DNA of 64,000 nt from Lachnospiraceae bacterium (GTDB lineage: Bacteria; Bacillota; Clostridia; Lachnospirales; Lachnospiraceae): assembly GCA_900763175.1 (NCBI GenBank), contig CAAFJI010000200.1, forward strand, positions 1 to 64,000, given 5' to 3'. The position numbers and the translations under genes are program-made. Under the pieces are notes generated by a model. It saw only the letters and a program-made list of their open reading frames with translations. It did no database searches and was not told the origin of the DNA. Of the stretch, positions 1-9,069 are shown in pieces; the stretch's first letter is position 1; each line of letters begins with the position of its first letter.

Positions 1-19
1 ATGGAATAATAAAAAACTA

Positions 20-47
20 TTGAAATATTTGTGCAAACATTTATAAT
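20..47 (+). promoter_or_regulatory. promoter of the ribose-type ABC operon
   Basis: TTGAAA (20-25) and TATAAT (42-47) lie 16 bp apart, about 65 bp before the first gene, which has an AAGGAGG ribosome binding site at 99-105. Both hexamers match sigma-A consensus well. The spacer holds an imperfect dyad (TTTGTGCAAACA) that could be an operator for the LacI protein at 5182; that link is inference. Confidence 0.55.
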
Positions 48-112
48 CAAGATATCGGCAGTAAAGAAGAAACTGCACACAGAGATCTTAAATTATTAAG
101 GAGGATGACTTT

Positions 113-1084
113 ATGAAAGCAAGAAAAGCAGTGGCATTGGCTATGACAGCAGCTATGGTTGGAGGTTTAATGGCAGTACCGGTAATGGCAGAGGAGAATG
201 CTGAGTTACTTCCAGGCGGCGGAAGTAAGATTATCTACTGTATCACACCTTCTACATCTAACCCATTCTTCAACACAGAGCAGGTTATCGCAAAAGAAAA
301 AGGTGAGGAACTTGGCTACGAAGTAAAATGTGCTTCTCATGATGACGATGCCGCTACACAGCTTGAGCTTTTCGAGGCAGCTATCAACGACGGTGCAGCA
401 GCAATCATCTGCGACAACGCTGGAGCAGATGCTTCCATCGAGGCAGTTCAGAAAGCATATGACGCAGGAATCCCAACATTCCTTATCGACCGTGAGATCA
501 ACCAGTCCGGACTTGCAGTAGCACAGATCGTAGCAGACAACGCACAGGGCGCAGCAGCAATCGCTGAAGTGTGGGTAGAAGCTATGAACTACGAAGGAAA
601 ATACGCAGAGCTCCTTGGACTTGAGTCTGATACAAACTGCCAGGTTCGTTCTGACAACTATCATTCCGTAATCGATGAGTACGAAGATCTTGAGATGGTA
701 GCACAGCAGTCCGCTAACTGGGATCAGACAGAGGCTTATGAGAAGACAGAAGCAATCCTTCAGTCCAACCCGGAGATCACAGGTATCATCTGCGGAAACG
801 ACACAATGGCTTGTGGTGCTGTTCAGGCTTGCCTGGATGCTGGACGTGATGACATCAAGATCATCGGTCTTGACGGATCCGACGAAGCAAACGCTTACAT
901 CAAATCTGGTAACATGGTAGGAACTGCACTTCAGCAGATTGCTCTTATCACAGAGATGGCAGTTCAGCAGGCAGACGATTACCTTAACGGAACCGCTCCG
1001 GAAGAAGAGAAACAGCTTGTTCCTTGTGTAGCTATTACATCTGAGAACTGCGACAAGCTTAACGCATTCGTTTACACAGAGTAA
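113..1084 (+). CDS. rbsB: ribose-type sugar ABC transporter substrate-binding protein
   Basis: Extracytoplasmic sugar-binding protein of the periplasmic-binding-protein type I (RbsB/Peripla_BP_4) family, 323 residues. It captures a sugar, most likely ribose given the RbsD-encoding gene downstream, and delivers it to the RbsA/RbsC-type transporter. The N terminus is a hydrophobic signal peptide ending in VPVMA before EEN, which looks like a signal peptidase I site. No lipobox cysteine is visible, which is unusual for a Gram-positive binding protein. The family features PFFNTE near residue 50, LIDREI near 125 and the IICGNDTMA and IIGLDGSDE segments are present. First gene of the operon; a hairpin follows and probably makes this gene the most highly expressed. 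Confidence 0.9.
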   Translation: MKARKAVALAMTAAMVGGLMAVPVMAEENAELLPGGGSKIIYCITPSTSNPFFNTEQVIAKEKGEELGYEVKCASHDDDAATQLELFEAAINDGAAAIICDNAGADASIEAVQKAYDAGIPTFLIDREINQSGLAVAQIVADNAQGAAAIAEVWVEAMNYEGKYAELLGLESDTNCQVRSDNYHSVIDEYEDLEMVAQQSANWDQTEAYEKTEAILQSNPEITGIICGNDTMACGAVQACLDAGRDDIKIIGLDGSDEANAYIKSGNMVGTALQQIALITEMAVQQADDYLNGTAPEEEKQLVPCVAITSENCDKLNAFVYTE

Positions 1085-1161
1085 TTCATCAGAACAGAAT
1101 CTGATAAGCAATATGGCTTAATGAGGATTTCTCCAACAGGAATCTGAAGTAAGAGGCTTAA

Positions 1162-1187
1162 AGGCGGTGCGCCAGCGCCGCCTTTTA
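1162..1187 (+). terminator. attenuating hairpin after the binding-protein gene
   Basis: A 9-bp stem AGGCGGTGC/GCGCCGCCT (one G-T pair) with a 4-nt loop GCCA, followed by only four T. The short U tract and its place between the binding-protein gene and the rest of the operon suggest partial termination, giving an excess of binding protein over membrane components. Confidence 0.7.
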
Positions 1188-1213
1188 TAATAGAAAGCAG
1201 GGAGATACGAATT

Positions 1214-1801
1214 ATGAAAAGCAGAAGAATTTTAGCAGTTCTGGCGGCATTTGCAGCAGTTACCTTTACCGGCTGTGGGATTGTAACCGTAGTTCCGATC
1301 GGAGAAGAAGGTTCCTATACCGGCAAAGTAGAATTTGATTCCGCTGCAGAATCTGAAAATGACTGGACCTCAGTTGTATCAGATATTTCCAAAAATGCAC
1401 AGGACCTTTCCGAAGTATTAAATGGTGATGGTGTGAAAGAAACAACAGCAGTAAAAGGAACAGGAAAGATCAAAGAATACAATACAGATACACCGAAACA
1501 TTACCTTGTAGTGGAACTGGATGGCTACACCGGAACGACAGAAGTTCAGGTGCGTACAGATGGCCCGAACTCCAGTACCGCAATCCGTGATCTTCAGACT
1601 CTGAAAACGTTTGAAAGCTTTACAAATCAGACCGAATGGTCAAGCTATGGAAAAGACCTGAACAAGCAGGCACTTGCACAGGTAATTGATCCACTTGGAA
1701 TCGACGACAGTGTAGTTGGCAAGACTGTTACATTTACAGGCGGCGCAGAAGCCGGCACAGATGCAGTATCTATTACAGCAGTCGAGTTAACGATTGAATA
1801 A
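1214..1801 (+). CDS. DUF2291 family lipoprotein of a sugar ABC operon
   Basis: Predicted lipoprotein of 195 residues with a signal peptide and lipobox F18-T-G-C21, so it should be anchored on the outer face of the membrane. The order of conserved segments (VKGTGKI, STAIRDL, FTNQTEW, VGKTVTFTG and the AVSITAVELTIE end) matches what I know of DUF2291 proteins, which occur next to RbsABC-type transporters and have no established biochemical role. It sits between the binding-protein gene and the ATPase gene, 14 bp before the latter. Because the binding protein here lacks a lipobox, this lipoprotein could help hold it at the membrane; that is speculation. Confidence 0.75.
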   Translation: MKSRRILAVLAAFAAVTFTGCGIVTVVPIGEEGSYTGKVEFDSAAESENDWTSVVSDISKNAQDLSEVLNGDGVKETTAVKGTGKIKEYNTDTPKHYLVVELDGYTGTTEVQVRTDGPNSSTAIRDLQTLKTFESFTNQTEWSSYGKDLNKQALAQVIDPLGIDDSVVGKTVTFTGGAEAGTDAVSITAVELTIE

Positions 1802-1815
1802 AAGGAGGAAGCATT

Positions 1816-3354
1816 ATGTTTGATGATCCAAATGTTGTTCTCCATTGCGAAAAGATAGACAAGATTTACCCCGGAACCAAAGCTCTGGATCAGGTTTCCT
1901 TTGACCTTCTGAAGGGAAAAGTAAATGTTCTGATCGGAGAGAACGGAGCCGGAAAATCCACACTGATGAAGATGATCGCAGGTATCGAACAGCCATCCGC
2001 AGGAAAAATGTACATGGACGGACAGGAAGTATACTTCAAGGATACCAACGCTGCCAGGGCAAAGGGCATCGGAATCATCCATCAGGAACTTTCTCTTTTT
2101 CCGAACATGACTGTATATCAGAATATTTTTATGGGACATGAGAAGAAAAAAGGCATTTTCCTGGATGACAAAGCGCATTCAGAAGGAGCAAAGAAGATCC
2201 TGCAGCGTCTGGAGCATGAGATTCCGCCGGAAACCATGGTTGGAGATCTTCGTGTGGGACAGCAGCAGATGGTAGAGATCGCCAGAAACCTGAACCAGGA
2301 TGACCTGCGTGTCCTTATCATGGATGAGCCTACCTCATCCCTGTCAGCAGCAGAGGTTAAGGTTCTGTTCAAGATCATGAGAGAGCTTCTGGAAGCCGGA
2401 ATTTCCATCGTATATATTTCCCATCGTCTGGAGGAAATCATGGAGATCGGAGATCACGTTACCATTCTTCGAGATGGAAAATACGTTGCAGATGCTGATG
2501 TAAAGGACATCGAGCTTAGCTGGATCGTAGAGAACATGGTTGGTAAGAATACACAGTACCATCGTTTCCAGAGAACCATTGATCTTACTAAACAGCCGAA
2601 GATTCTGGAGGTTAAGAACCTAAGGCTTCCGAAGAAGGGCGGCGGCTGGCTTCTTGACAATGTAAGCCTCGATCTGAAAAAGGGTGAAGTCCTCGGTATC
2701 TACGGACTTCTTGGCGCTGGACGAAGCGAGCTGTTTGAATGCCTTATGGGCCTTCATCCAGAGCATACCGGTGAGATTATTTATGAGGGAAAACCTCTTA
2801 AAGTCAAAGACGTTGCTACCCAGATCAAGAACGGATTTGCCCTTGTACCTGAGGATCGTCAGAGCCAGGGCCTGATCCAGACACTTGACATTGGCAAAAA
2901 TACATCTATTTCCTCTCTGAAGGATTATGTGAAAGGTCTCTTCCTCAATGAAAAAGCAGAGGATGCAGCAGTAGATGAGCAGATCAAAGACATTCATATC
3001 AAAGTAGCAGATAAGAGACTTCCTATTCTGTCTCTGTCCGGTGGAAACCAGCAGAAGGTTGTTATTGGAAAAGGACTTCTGACAAAACCGAAGATCTTAC
3101 TTCTGGATGAGCCTTCCCGTGGTATTGATATCGGAGCAAAGACTGAGGTCTTTGAAATCATTCACGACCTTTCAGAAAAAGGACTTTCCATTATCGTTAT
3201 CTCATCCGAGCTGAAAGAAATCATGGCCATTGCAGACAGAATCTGTGTACTGTCTAATGGTAAAAAGACCGGCGAGCTTATCGGAAACGAGATTACAGAA
3301 GACACACTTGTACGTACATCCTATGCCGGACTTGGAACCGGAAGAAATGCGTAG
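1816..3354 (+). CDS. rbsA: ribose-type sugar ABC transporter ATPase (two NBDs)
   Basis: Cytoplasmic energising subunit of a carbohydrate uptake transporter-2 (CUT2) system, 512 residues with tandem nucleotide-binding domains as usual for RbsA/MglA/XylG. NBD1 has Walker A GENGAGKST near residue 41, a degenerate signature LRVGQQQM and Walker B VLIMDEPT. NBD2 has the family's altered P-loop GLLGAGRSE, signature LSGGNQQK and Walker B ILLLDEPSRGID. The gene has a good ribosome binding site (AAGGAGG at 1801-1807) and is followed 20 bp later by the permease gene. Length and motifs are normal, so it is probably functional. Confidence 0.93.
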   Translation: MFDDPNVVLHCEKIDKIYPGTKALDQVSFDLLKGKVNVLIGENGAGKSTLMKMIAGIEQPSAGKMYMDGQEVYFKDTNAARAKGIGIIHQELSLFPNMTVYQNIFMGHEKKKGIFLDDKAHSEGAKKILQRLEHEIPPETMVGDLRVGQQQMVEIARNLNQDDLRVLIMDEPTSSLSAAEVKVLFKIMRELLEAGISIVYISHRLEEIMEIGDHVTILRDGKYVADADVKDIELSWIVENMVGKNTQYHRFQRTIDLTKQPKILEVKNLRLPKKGGGWLLDNVSLDLKKGEVLGIYGLLGAGRSELFECLMGLHPEHTGEIIYEGKPLKVKDVATQIKNGFALVPEDRQSQGLIQTLDIGKNTSISSLKDYVKGLFLNEKAEDAAVDEQIKDIHIKVADKRLPILSLSGGNQQKVVIGKGLLTKPKILLLDEPSRGIDIGAKTEVFEIIHDLSEKGLSIIVISSELKEIMAIADRICVLSNGKKTGELIGNEITEDTLVRTSYAGLGTGRNA

Positions 3355-3374
3355 AACCGGGGAGGAGCAGAACA

Positions 3375-4421
3375 ATGAATAACAAAAAATCCAATAATAA
3401 TCAGTTGTTAATGACCCTTTTAAAAGGACGTACCTTTATTGTACTGGTACTCTTGGTCATCTTTTTCACTATTGTAAAAGGAACTACATTCCTGTCAGCA
3501 TCTACACTGACCATGGTTGCCAAGCACGTTGCACTTTATGGTATCCTGGCTCTTGGTATGACATTCGTAATCATTACCGGTGGTATTGACCTTTCCGTTG
3601 GTTCTGTAGTCGGTCTGGTTGGTATGCTTGCCGGAGGTATGATCCAGGAAGGTATCACACTGAAATTTGCAGGTGTTACTCTTTACTTCAGCGTACCGGT
3701 TATCGTAATCGCAATGCTGGTTGTTGGTTGTGCCATCGGTGCAGTCAATGGTCTTATTGTAACAAAATTAGGTGTAGCACCATTCATTGCTACTCTTGGT
3801 ACTATGTATATCTGCCGTGGATTTGCAAACCTTCGTTCCAACGGAGCAACATTTTCCGACATCAAAGGTTATGACGGACTTGGAAATACAGGCTTCAAGA
3901 TCTTCGGAAGCAACATCGCAGGAATTCCTACAGGTGTTTATATTTTCGCAGTACTTGCAATTATCGCAGTTATCATCCTGAAGAAAATCCCATTTGGATG
4001 GTATGTACTTGCAGTCGGTGGTAATGAGAAATCTGCCCGCCTTTCCGGTATCAAGGCTGACAAGATCAAAATTATCGTTTACATGATCTCCGGTTTCTGT
4101 GCAGCATGGGTTGGTATGATCAATACCTCTCAGCTGTCAGCAGCTCATCCGGCATCTGGTGATGGATGGGAAATGAACGCAATCGCAGCAACTGTTCTTG
4201 GTGGAACCTCCATGAGCGGTGGTTCCGGTACAATTATCGGAACTGTAGTTGGTGCTTTCGTAATCGGTGTTATCAACGATGGTATGACAATGTGTGGTGT
4301 ATCTGAGTTCTGGCAGAAGGTTATCCGTGGTCTGGTAATCATCCTTGCAGTTGTTATCGACCAGACACAGAGAAACCTTCAGGCGAAGATGGCACTTCAG
4401 GCAAGAAATGAGAACAAATAA
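3375..4421 (+). CDS. rbsC: ribose-type sugar ABC transporter permease
   Basis: Multi-spanning membrane permease of the CUT2/BPD_transp_2 family, 348 residues, forming the sugar channel with the RbsA-type ATPase. Hydrophobic segments run through the protein, with the hallmark stretches GMTFVIITGGIDLSVGS near residue 62 and GGTSMSGGSGTIIGT near residue 277. The start is preceded by GGGGAGGAG. Normal length for RbsC. Sugar specificity is inferred only from the linked rbsD; xylose, allose or other pentoses cannot be excluded. Confidence 0.92.
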   Translation: MNNKKSNNNQLLMTLLKGRTFIVLVLLVIFFTIVKGTTFLSASTLTMVAKHVALYGILALGMTFVIITGGIDLSVGSVVGLVGMLAGGMIQEGITLKFAGVTLYFSVPVIVIAMLVVGCAIGAVNGLIVTKLGVAPFIATLGTMYICRGFANLRSNGATFSDIKGYDGLGNTGFKIFGSNIAGIPTGVYIFAVLAIIAVIILKKIPFGWYVLAVGGNEKSARLSGIKADKIKIIVYMISGFCAAWVGMINTSQLSAAHPASGDGWEMNAIAATVLGGTSMSGGSGTIIGTVVGAFVIGVINDGMTMCGVSEFWQKVIRGLVIILAVVIDQTQRNLQAKMALQARNENK

Positions 4422-4524
4422 GCAGTTTAACGGAACAAATGCTTCACAGTTGTTTCGTATAGAGTTACATAGTCAGGCAGATTGAGAAGATCCGCTTGCT
4501 ATCAGAGAAGCAGGAGGAACAAGC

Positions 4525-4926
4525 ATGAAGAAATCAGGGATATTAAATGCCCAGCTGATTCGCTGTATTGCTGAACTGGGACATAAAGATCTGTTTATGA
4601 TCGGAGATGCAGGAATGCCTATTCCAAGGGGCGTGGAAATCGTAGATCTGGTTGTATGTGGAGGGGTTCCAACCTTTAAACAGGTGATGGATGCAGTACT
4701 GGTTGAAACAGAGGTAGAGGCTTATACCATTGCCAATGAGATTGAGGAAAAGAATCCAGAGCTTCTTGCATATATCCAGCAGAGCCTTCCACAGGCAGAG
4801 GAGAGTAGGATTGACCATGTAGACCTGAAAAAGATGTCTGCACAGTGCAAATTTGCAATCCGTACAGGTGAGTTTACACCTTATCCGAACATAATTTTAA
4901 GAGCGGGAGTTGCTTTCCCGGCATAA
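4525..4926 (+). CDS. rbsD: D-ribose pyranase
   Basis: RbsD-family mutarotase (133 residues, normal size) that interconverts beta-pyranose and beta-furanose forms of ribose so that ribokinase receives the furanose. The conserved N-terminal segment with His20 (in ELGH), GDAGMPIP and the C-terminal RTGEFTPYPNIIL are all present. It has its own strong ribosome binding site AGGAGG and lies 103 bp after the permease gene, ending the operon just before a strong terminator. No ribokinase gene (rbsK) is in the window, so that step must be encoded elsewhere. This gene is the best evidence that the operon imports ribose. Confidence 0.93.
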   Translation: MKKSGILNAQLIRCIAELGHKDLFMIGDAGMPIPRGVEIVDLVVCGGVPTFKQVMDAVLVETEVEAYTIANEIEEKNPELLAYIQQSLPQAEESRIDHVDLKKMSAQCKFAIRTGEFTPYPNIILRAGVAFPA

Positions 4927-4937
4927 AAGGATTAGAG

Positions 4938-4982
4938 AAGACGCTGCGAAAGAAGATACTTTATTTTGCGGCGTCTTTTTTC
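4938..4982 (+). terminator. intrinsic terminator of the ribose-type operon
   Basis: A 14-bp stem beginning AAGACGCTGCG at 4938-4951, pairing with 4964-4977 through two G-T wobbles, then a TTTTTTTCT tract. It lies 11 bp after rbsD. Confidence 0.88.
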
Positions 4983-5024
4983 TATAATAGCAGGTGGGTG
5001 CCTGTGTAACTATATAAGCTGTTT

Positions 5025-5038
5025 CTAGAGCGTGTTTG
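5025..5038. repeat. end fragment of the CTAGAG hairpin repeat
   Basis: CTAGAGCGTGTTTG, identical to the 14-nt terminus of the dispersed hairpin repeat (full copies at 13748, 13910, 15619, 30963 and 35145). The sequence that follows does not resemble the rest of the element, so only the tip remains. Confidence 0.55.
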
Positions 5039-5181
5039 TATAGATACACAGACATCTTCAGGAATCTGGGCGGTCAGACAGATATTGGCAATCTGCTTAG
5101 CTGTCTGTTTATAGCCGAAGAACTGCGGGGCGGTTGTTCGGTTAAAGGGGGAACGTTTTACGAACAGAGGAGGGCCAGAGA

Positions 5182-6180
5182 ATGAAAGTAAGTGTGAAGA
5201 AAATCAGTGAGATTACCGGTTTTTCTCCGGCAACTGTATCAAATGCACTAAATTACAAAAAAGGCGTGAATGCAGAAACATCTGCAAAGATTTTTAAGGC
5301 AGCACAGGATCTTGGATATTATGAAGAAAACCATATTCGTAAAGTGAAATTTGTAATGTTCAAACGAGATGGCTCCGTAGTAGAGGATTCGCCATTTTTT
5401 ATCCAGCTGATCTCTGGTGCTGAACAGGAATGCCGTGCCTGTGGAATGGAGATGCAGCTGTGTAACCTGGACAAACGGGATCCGGGATATAAAGAGCAGG
5501 CCAAATGGATTATGAATGATAAGGCATCTGCGGTGGTTCTTCTTGGGACGGAGATGATGGATTCAGACATTGACCTGATTCGGGGAATGACCTGCCCGTT
5601 TATTGTAATTGATTATTGGAAAGAAGATATGAGCTTTGACGCTATGCTGATCAACAATGCAGATTCCGCCCGTATGGCAACGGAATATTTGATTGCCAAT
5701 GGGCATAAGGAGATTGGATATCTTCAGGGAAAATTCCGTATTAAGCCTTTCCGTTCTCGTTCTGCCGGCTATCAGACAGCCCTTCAGAAGGCAGGGATCC
5801 ATCTGAATAAGGATTATATAGTAACAATGTCTACCACCATTGATGGTGCCTATGAAGATATGAAACGGTATTTGATGGGAAAACCGAAGCTGCCAACTGC
5901 TTTTTTTGCAGACAATGATATGATCGCATTGGGAGCTATGAAGGCAATGGCAGAGGTTGGTGTTCGGATTCCAGAGGATGTTTCCATTGTGGGATTTGAT
6001 GATCTCACCTTTTCCTCCATTTCCTATCCGCCGCTGACTACGCTCCGGGTGCCGAAGCAGGAGATGGGAAGGGCTGTTGTAAGAAGACTTCGGGATATGA
6101 TAAAGGACAACGATGGGATTAAGATGAAGATGCAGATGTGCACACAGTTTATTGAGAGGAAGAGTGTGCGGAAACTGTAA
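5182..6180 (+). CDS. LacI-family transcriptional regulator
   Basis: DNA-binding repressor or activator of 332 residues. The N-terminal helix-turn-helix (VSVKKISEITGFSPATVSNA, residues 3-22) is followed by the LacI hinge region and a sugar-binding domain with IVGFDDLTFSS near residue 270 and TTLRVPKQEMG after it. The HTH uses ISEITGFSPATVSNAL, close to the usual VAxxAGVSxxTVSRVL. It lies just after the ribose-type operon on the same strand but behind its terminator, so it probably has its own promoter and controls that operon; this is inferred from position. The ribosome binding site is GGAGGG. Confidence 0.88.
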   Translation: MKVSVKKISEITGFSPATVSNALNYKKGVNAETSAKIFKAAQDLGYYEENHIRKVKFVMFKRDGSVVEDSPFFIQLISGAEQECRACGMEMQLCNLDKRDPGYKEQAKWIMNDKASAVVLLGTEMMDSDIDLIRGMTCPFIVIDYWKEDMSFDAMLINNADSARMATEYLIANGHKEIGYLQGKFRIKPFRSRSAGYQTALQKAGIHLNKDYIVTMSTTIDGAYEDMKRYLMGKPKLPTAFFADNDMIALGAMKAMAEVGVRIPEDVSIVGFDDLTFSSISYPPLTTLRVPKQEMGRAVVRRLRDMIKDNDGIKMKMQMCTQFIERKSVRKL

Positions 6181-6190
6181 AGAAACAGAG

Positions 6191-6268
6191 TCCCGCAAAC
6201 TGTGATGCACATCTTGCAGAAAGCATTTTCCAAACACAGTTCAAAGCCTGCCTCGAAAATCATTCCTG
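6191..6268 (+). repeat. decayed fragment of the CTAGAG hairpin repeat
   Basis: Positions 6191-6238 match the right half of the dispersed element (CCCGCAAACTGTGATGC, then CATCTTGCAGAAAGC and CAAACAC). Positions 6254-6268 (GAAAATCATTCCTG) match the inner left end, so the order is scrambled. It lies directly after the LacI gene stop. Confidence 0.65.
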
Positions 6269-6285
6269 TCTGGATTGGCAGGCTT
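6244..6285. other. inverted repeat between convergent genes
   Basis: AAGCCTGCC (6244-6252) and GGCAGGCTT (6277-6285) form a perfect 9-bp stem between the LacI gene and the convergent ThrH gene. Neither side has a T tract, so it is at best a weak terminator. It partly overlaps a repeat fragment. Confidence 0.4.
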
Positions 6286-6300
6286 CATATGTGGGGCTGA

Positions 6301-6906
6301 TTATGCCTGGATTGCCTTCATAATAGCATCGAATAGCTCATCATAGTTTTCGAAAGCTGGAATCTCCGGATATTCTGCCTTGATAGCATCTGTGCTTTTG
6401 AACAGGAAACCTGCCTTGCTGGCCTGGATCATACCAAGGTCATTGTGGCTGTCGCCGCTGGCAATGGTATCGTAGCCAATAGACTGCAGTGCTTTTACTG
6501 TTGTATATTTGGATTTCTCACAGCGCATCTTGAAGTCAGAGATCTCGCCATTTTCGCCAACAACCAGAGTGTTGCAGAAAATAGTGGGGTATCCCAGTTT
6601 TTTCATAAGAGGACCGGCGAACTGGGAAAAAGTATCGCTGAGGATAATAACCTGCGTCTGAGCCCTCAGCTTGTCCAGAAATTCCTTCGCTCCGGGAATG
6701 GGATCGATTTTTGCAATGGTTTCCTGGATTTCTTTCAGTCCAAGCCCATGTTCTTTCAGGATATTCAGACGGTATTTCATTAATTTATCATAATCAGGCT
6801 CATCTCTTGTAGTTCTTTTCAGCTCCGGGATGCCGGTTTCTTCTGCAAAAGCAATCCAGATCTCCGGGACAAGCACACCTTCCAGGTCTAAACAAACAAT
6901 TTCCAT
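6301..6906 (-). CDS. thrH: ThrH-type HAD phosphatase (phosphoserine phosphatase/homoserine phosphotransferase)
   Basis: HAD-superfamily enzyme of 201 residues closely following the ThrH pattern. Characterised ThrH dephosphorylates phosphoserine and can move the phosphate to homoserine, linking serine and threonine synthesis. The start VCLDLEGVLVPEIWIAFAEE has the catalytic motif DLEG (D6 nucleophile), with ILSDTF for motif II and SGDSHND for motif IV. I start at the second Met (6906) because GGAGGG lies just before it and the ThrH family begins with MEI. Cytoplasmic, monocistronic, transcribed towards the LacI gene. Physiological substrate here is inferred from family. Confidence 0.85.
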   Translation of the reverse strand: MEIVCLDLEGVLVPEIWIAFAEETGIPELKRTTRDEPDYDKLMKYRLNILKEHGLGLKEIQETIAKIDPIPGAKEFLDKLRAQTQVIILSDTFSQFAGPLMKKLGYPTIFCNTLVVGENGEISDFKMRCEKSKYTTVKALQSIGYDTIASGDSHNDLGMIQASKAGFLFKSTDAIKAEYPEIPAFENYDELFDAIMKAIQA

Positions 6907-6943
6907 AATACCCTCCATATTGACATTGATATTGGCACTTTTA

Positions 6944-6965
6944 TACGCTATCTCATTATAGCGTA
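6944..6965. promoter_or_regulatory. inverted repeat between thrH and the phosphoglucomutase gene
   Basis: TACGCTAT (6944-6951) and ATAGCGTA (6958-6965) form a perfect 8-bp dyad with a 6-bp spacer about 40 bp upstream of thrH. It overlaps a possible minus-strand -10 element, so it could be an operator or a hairpin in the thrH leader. Which regulator would bind is unknown. Confidence 0.35.
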
Positions 6966-7060
6966 AAAACGAGAGGAATGCTATAGGAAATTCAGATTAT
7001 GGTGTTGAAAATTGGAGAAATAACAGAGAAAGATTGTCTGATAGAAATTACAGGGTAATA

Positions 7061-7089
7061 TTGCCGTATTGGAAAAAATGTGGTATATT
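7061..7089 (+). promoter_or_regulatory. promoter of the phosphoglucomutase gene
   Basis: TTGCCG (7061-7066) and TATATT (7084-7089) with a 17-bp spacer, about 60 bp before the chosen start. A longer reading frame from 7034 would begin upstream of this promoter, which supports the downstream start at 7151. Confidence 0.5.
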
Positions 7090-7150
7090 ATTTATATCTG
7101 TAGTAATAATATACAAAACAAATAGAAAAACAATGGCAGGAGTGGTTAAA

Positions 7151-8833
7151 ATGTATAACGAAGAGTACAAGCGCTGGATGGCAGCAGATCTTGAAGATGC
7201 AGATCTGAAACCGGAATTATCTAAGATTGAAGGAAACGATGAGGAAATTAAGGAACGCTTTGCAGTATCTCTTAAGTTTGGAACAGCCGGACTTCGCGGA
7301 GTTCTCGGCGCAGGAACAAACCGCATGAACATTTATGTGGTACGTCAGGCTACACAGGGACTTGCCAACTGGGTGAAGACACAGGGTGGCAGCCAGACTG
7401 TTGCAATCAGCTATGACAGCCGTCTGAAGAGCGATGTATTTGCAAAGACAGCAGCTGGTGTTCTTGCTGCCAATGGAATCAAGGTTCGAATTTATGATGC
7501 ATTAATGCCGGTACCGGCACTTTCCTTTGCTACACGTTACTATGAGTGTAATGCCGGTATTATGGTAACTGCTTCTCATAACCCGGCGAAATATAACGGC
7601 TATAAGGCTTATGGCCCGGATGGATGCCAGATGACTGACGATGCAGCTGCGATTGTATACGATGAGATCCAGAAAACAGATGTACTGACAGGTGCAAAAT
7701 ATATGTCCTTTGCAGAAGGTGTTGAGGAAGGCTTTATCCGCTTTGTAGGAGATGACTGCAAACGTGCTCTCTATGATGCGATCGAGTCACGCCAGGTTCG
7801 TCCAGGTCTTTGCAAGACAGCCGGCCTGAAGCTGGTTTACAGCCCGCTGAACGGCTCCGGACTTGTACCGGTGACACAGATCCTGAAGGATATTGGAATC
7901 ACAGATGTAACTATCGTTCCGGATCAGGAATATCCGAATGGCTACTTTACCACCTGCAGCTATCCGAACCCGGAGATTTTCGCAGCTCTGGAGCAGGGAC
8001 TGAAGCTTGCCAAGGAGACTGGAGCAGACCTTATGCTTGCTACTGACCCGGATGCAGACCGTGTTGGTATTGCAATGAAATGCCCGGATGGTTCCTATGA
8101 GCTGGTAAGCGGAAATGAAGTAGGAGTTCTTCTTCTTGACTATATTGCGGCAGGACGTATTGAAAAAGGTACTATGCCGAAGAATCCGGTTGCGGTAAAA
8201 TCTATCGTATCTACTCCTCTGGCAGATGCAGTTGCTGAGCATTATGGTGTAGAGCTGAGAAGTGTACTTACCGGATTTAAGTGGATTGGTGATCAGATCG
8301 CACAGCTGGAGGCAGCAGGTGAGGTTGACCGCTTTATCTTTGGATTTGAGGAGAGCTATGGCTACCTTGCAGGACCGTATGTACGTGATAAGGATGCGAT
8401 CATCGGTTCTATGCTGATCTGCGAGATGGCTGCTTATTACAGAAGCATTGGAAGCTCCCTGAAGCAGAGACTTGAGGAAATCTATGCACAGTATGGCCGT
8501 TACCTGAATAAAGTAGACAGCTTTGAATTCCCAGGCCTTAGCGGAATGGACACCATGGCAGGAATCATGCAGAAATTCCGTGACAATCCGCCGACAGAGA
8601 TCGCTGGCTACAAGGTTGTAAGTGTTACAGACTACAAGAAACCAAAAGAGACAGGCCTTCCGGCAGCAAACGTTCTGATCTACAAGCTTGAGAACAATGA
8701 GACTGTTGTAGTTCGTCCATCTGGAACAGAGCCGAAGATCAAGATCTACTACACTACACTTGGCAAAGACCTTGCAGAGGCAGAAGCTGAGAAAGAGAAA
8801 CTGGCTAAAGCACTTGAGCCAATGATGGCATAA
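7151..8833 (+). CDS. pgcA: alpha-phosphoglucomutase / phosphomannomutase
   Basis: Alpha-D-phosphohexomutase of 560 residues that interconverts glucose-1-phosphate and glucose-6-phosphate, feeding glycogen (glgCD in this window) and cell-surface glycans. The active-site loop TASHNPAKYNGYK contains the phosphoserine (about Ser142). The metal loop is ATDPDADRVG, the sugar-binding loop GFEESYGY and the phosphate-binding loop RPSGTEPKIK. I chose the ATG at 7151 (site CAGGAG) rather than the upstream frame start at 7034 because homologues begin close to MYNEEYKRWM and a promoter sits in between. Single-gene unit. Use of mannose as an alternative substrate cannot be judged. Confidence 0.92.
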   Translation: MYNEEYKRWMAADLEDADLKPELSKIEGNDEEIKERFAVSLKFGTAGLRGVLGAGTNRMNIYVVRQATQGLANWVKTQGGSQTVAISYDSRLKSDVFAKTAAGVLAANGIKVRIYDALMPVPALSFATRYYECNAGIMVTASHNPAKYNGYKAYGPDGCQMTDDAAAIVYDEIQKTDVLTGAKYMSFAEGVEEGFIRFVGDDCKRALYDAIESRQVRPGLCKTAGLKLVYSPLNGSGLVPVTQILKDIGITDVTIVPDQEYPNGYFTTCSYPNPEIFAALEQGLKLAKETGADLMLATDPDADRVGIAMKCPDGSYELVSGNEVGVLLLDYIAAGRIEKGTMPKNPVAVKSIVSTPLADAVAEHYGVELRSVLTGFKWIGDQIAQLEAAGEVDRFIFGFEESYGYLAGPYVRDKDAIIGSMLICEMAAYYRSIGSSLKQRLEEIYAQYGRYLNKVDSFEFPGLSGMDTMAGIMQKFRDNPPTEIAGYKVVSVTDYKKPKETGLPAANVLIYKLENNETVVVRPSGTEPKIKIYYTTLGKDLAEAEAEKEKLAKALEPMMA

Positions 8834-8853
8834 GAGTTCATAAAGCAAAATAA

Positions 8854-8884
8854 ACGCCCTCAGAGATGATTCCTCTGAGGGCGT
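8854..8884. terminator. hairpin after the phosphoglucomutase gene
   Basis: ACGCCCTCAGAG (8854-8865) pairs perfectly with CTCTGAGGGCGT (8873-8884) around a 7-nt loop. On the plus strand it is followed by AATCATTTGG, not a good T tract; on the minus strand it is followed by TTTATTTTG. It is placed to end the phosphoglucomutase transcript. Confidence 0.6.
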
Positions 8885-9069
8885 AATCATTTGGTGATGT
8901 GACAGGATGGAACGACACATATACTTCAAGAAACAAAAATATACAAAAATAAAACCGAAAATATGTACGATTTTCCAGGTGACAAAATGCGACAGATGTG
9001 ATAATATAATTACATCAACAAGAGATAAAAGATGAAAACACAAAAGAGTTACGAAGTACCAAAGAGATT

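Noticed and set aside
7034..7150. Longer start for phosphoglucomutase
   Set aside because: The extension begins upstream of the predicted promoter and lacks family similarity; the ATG at 7151 has a ribosome binding site.
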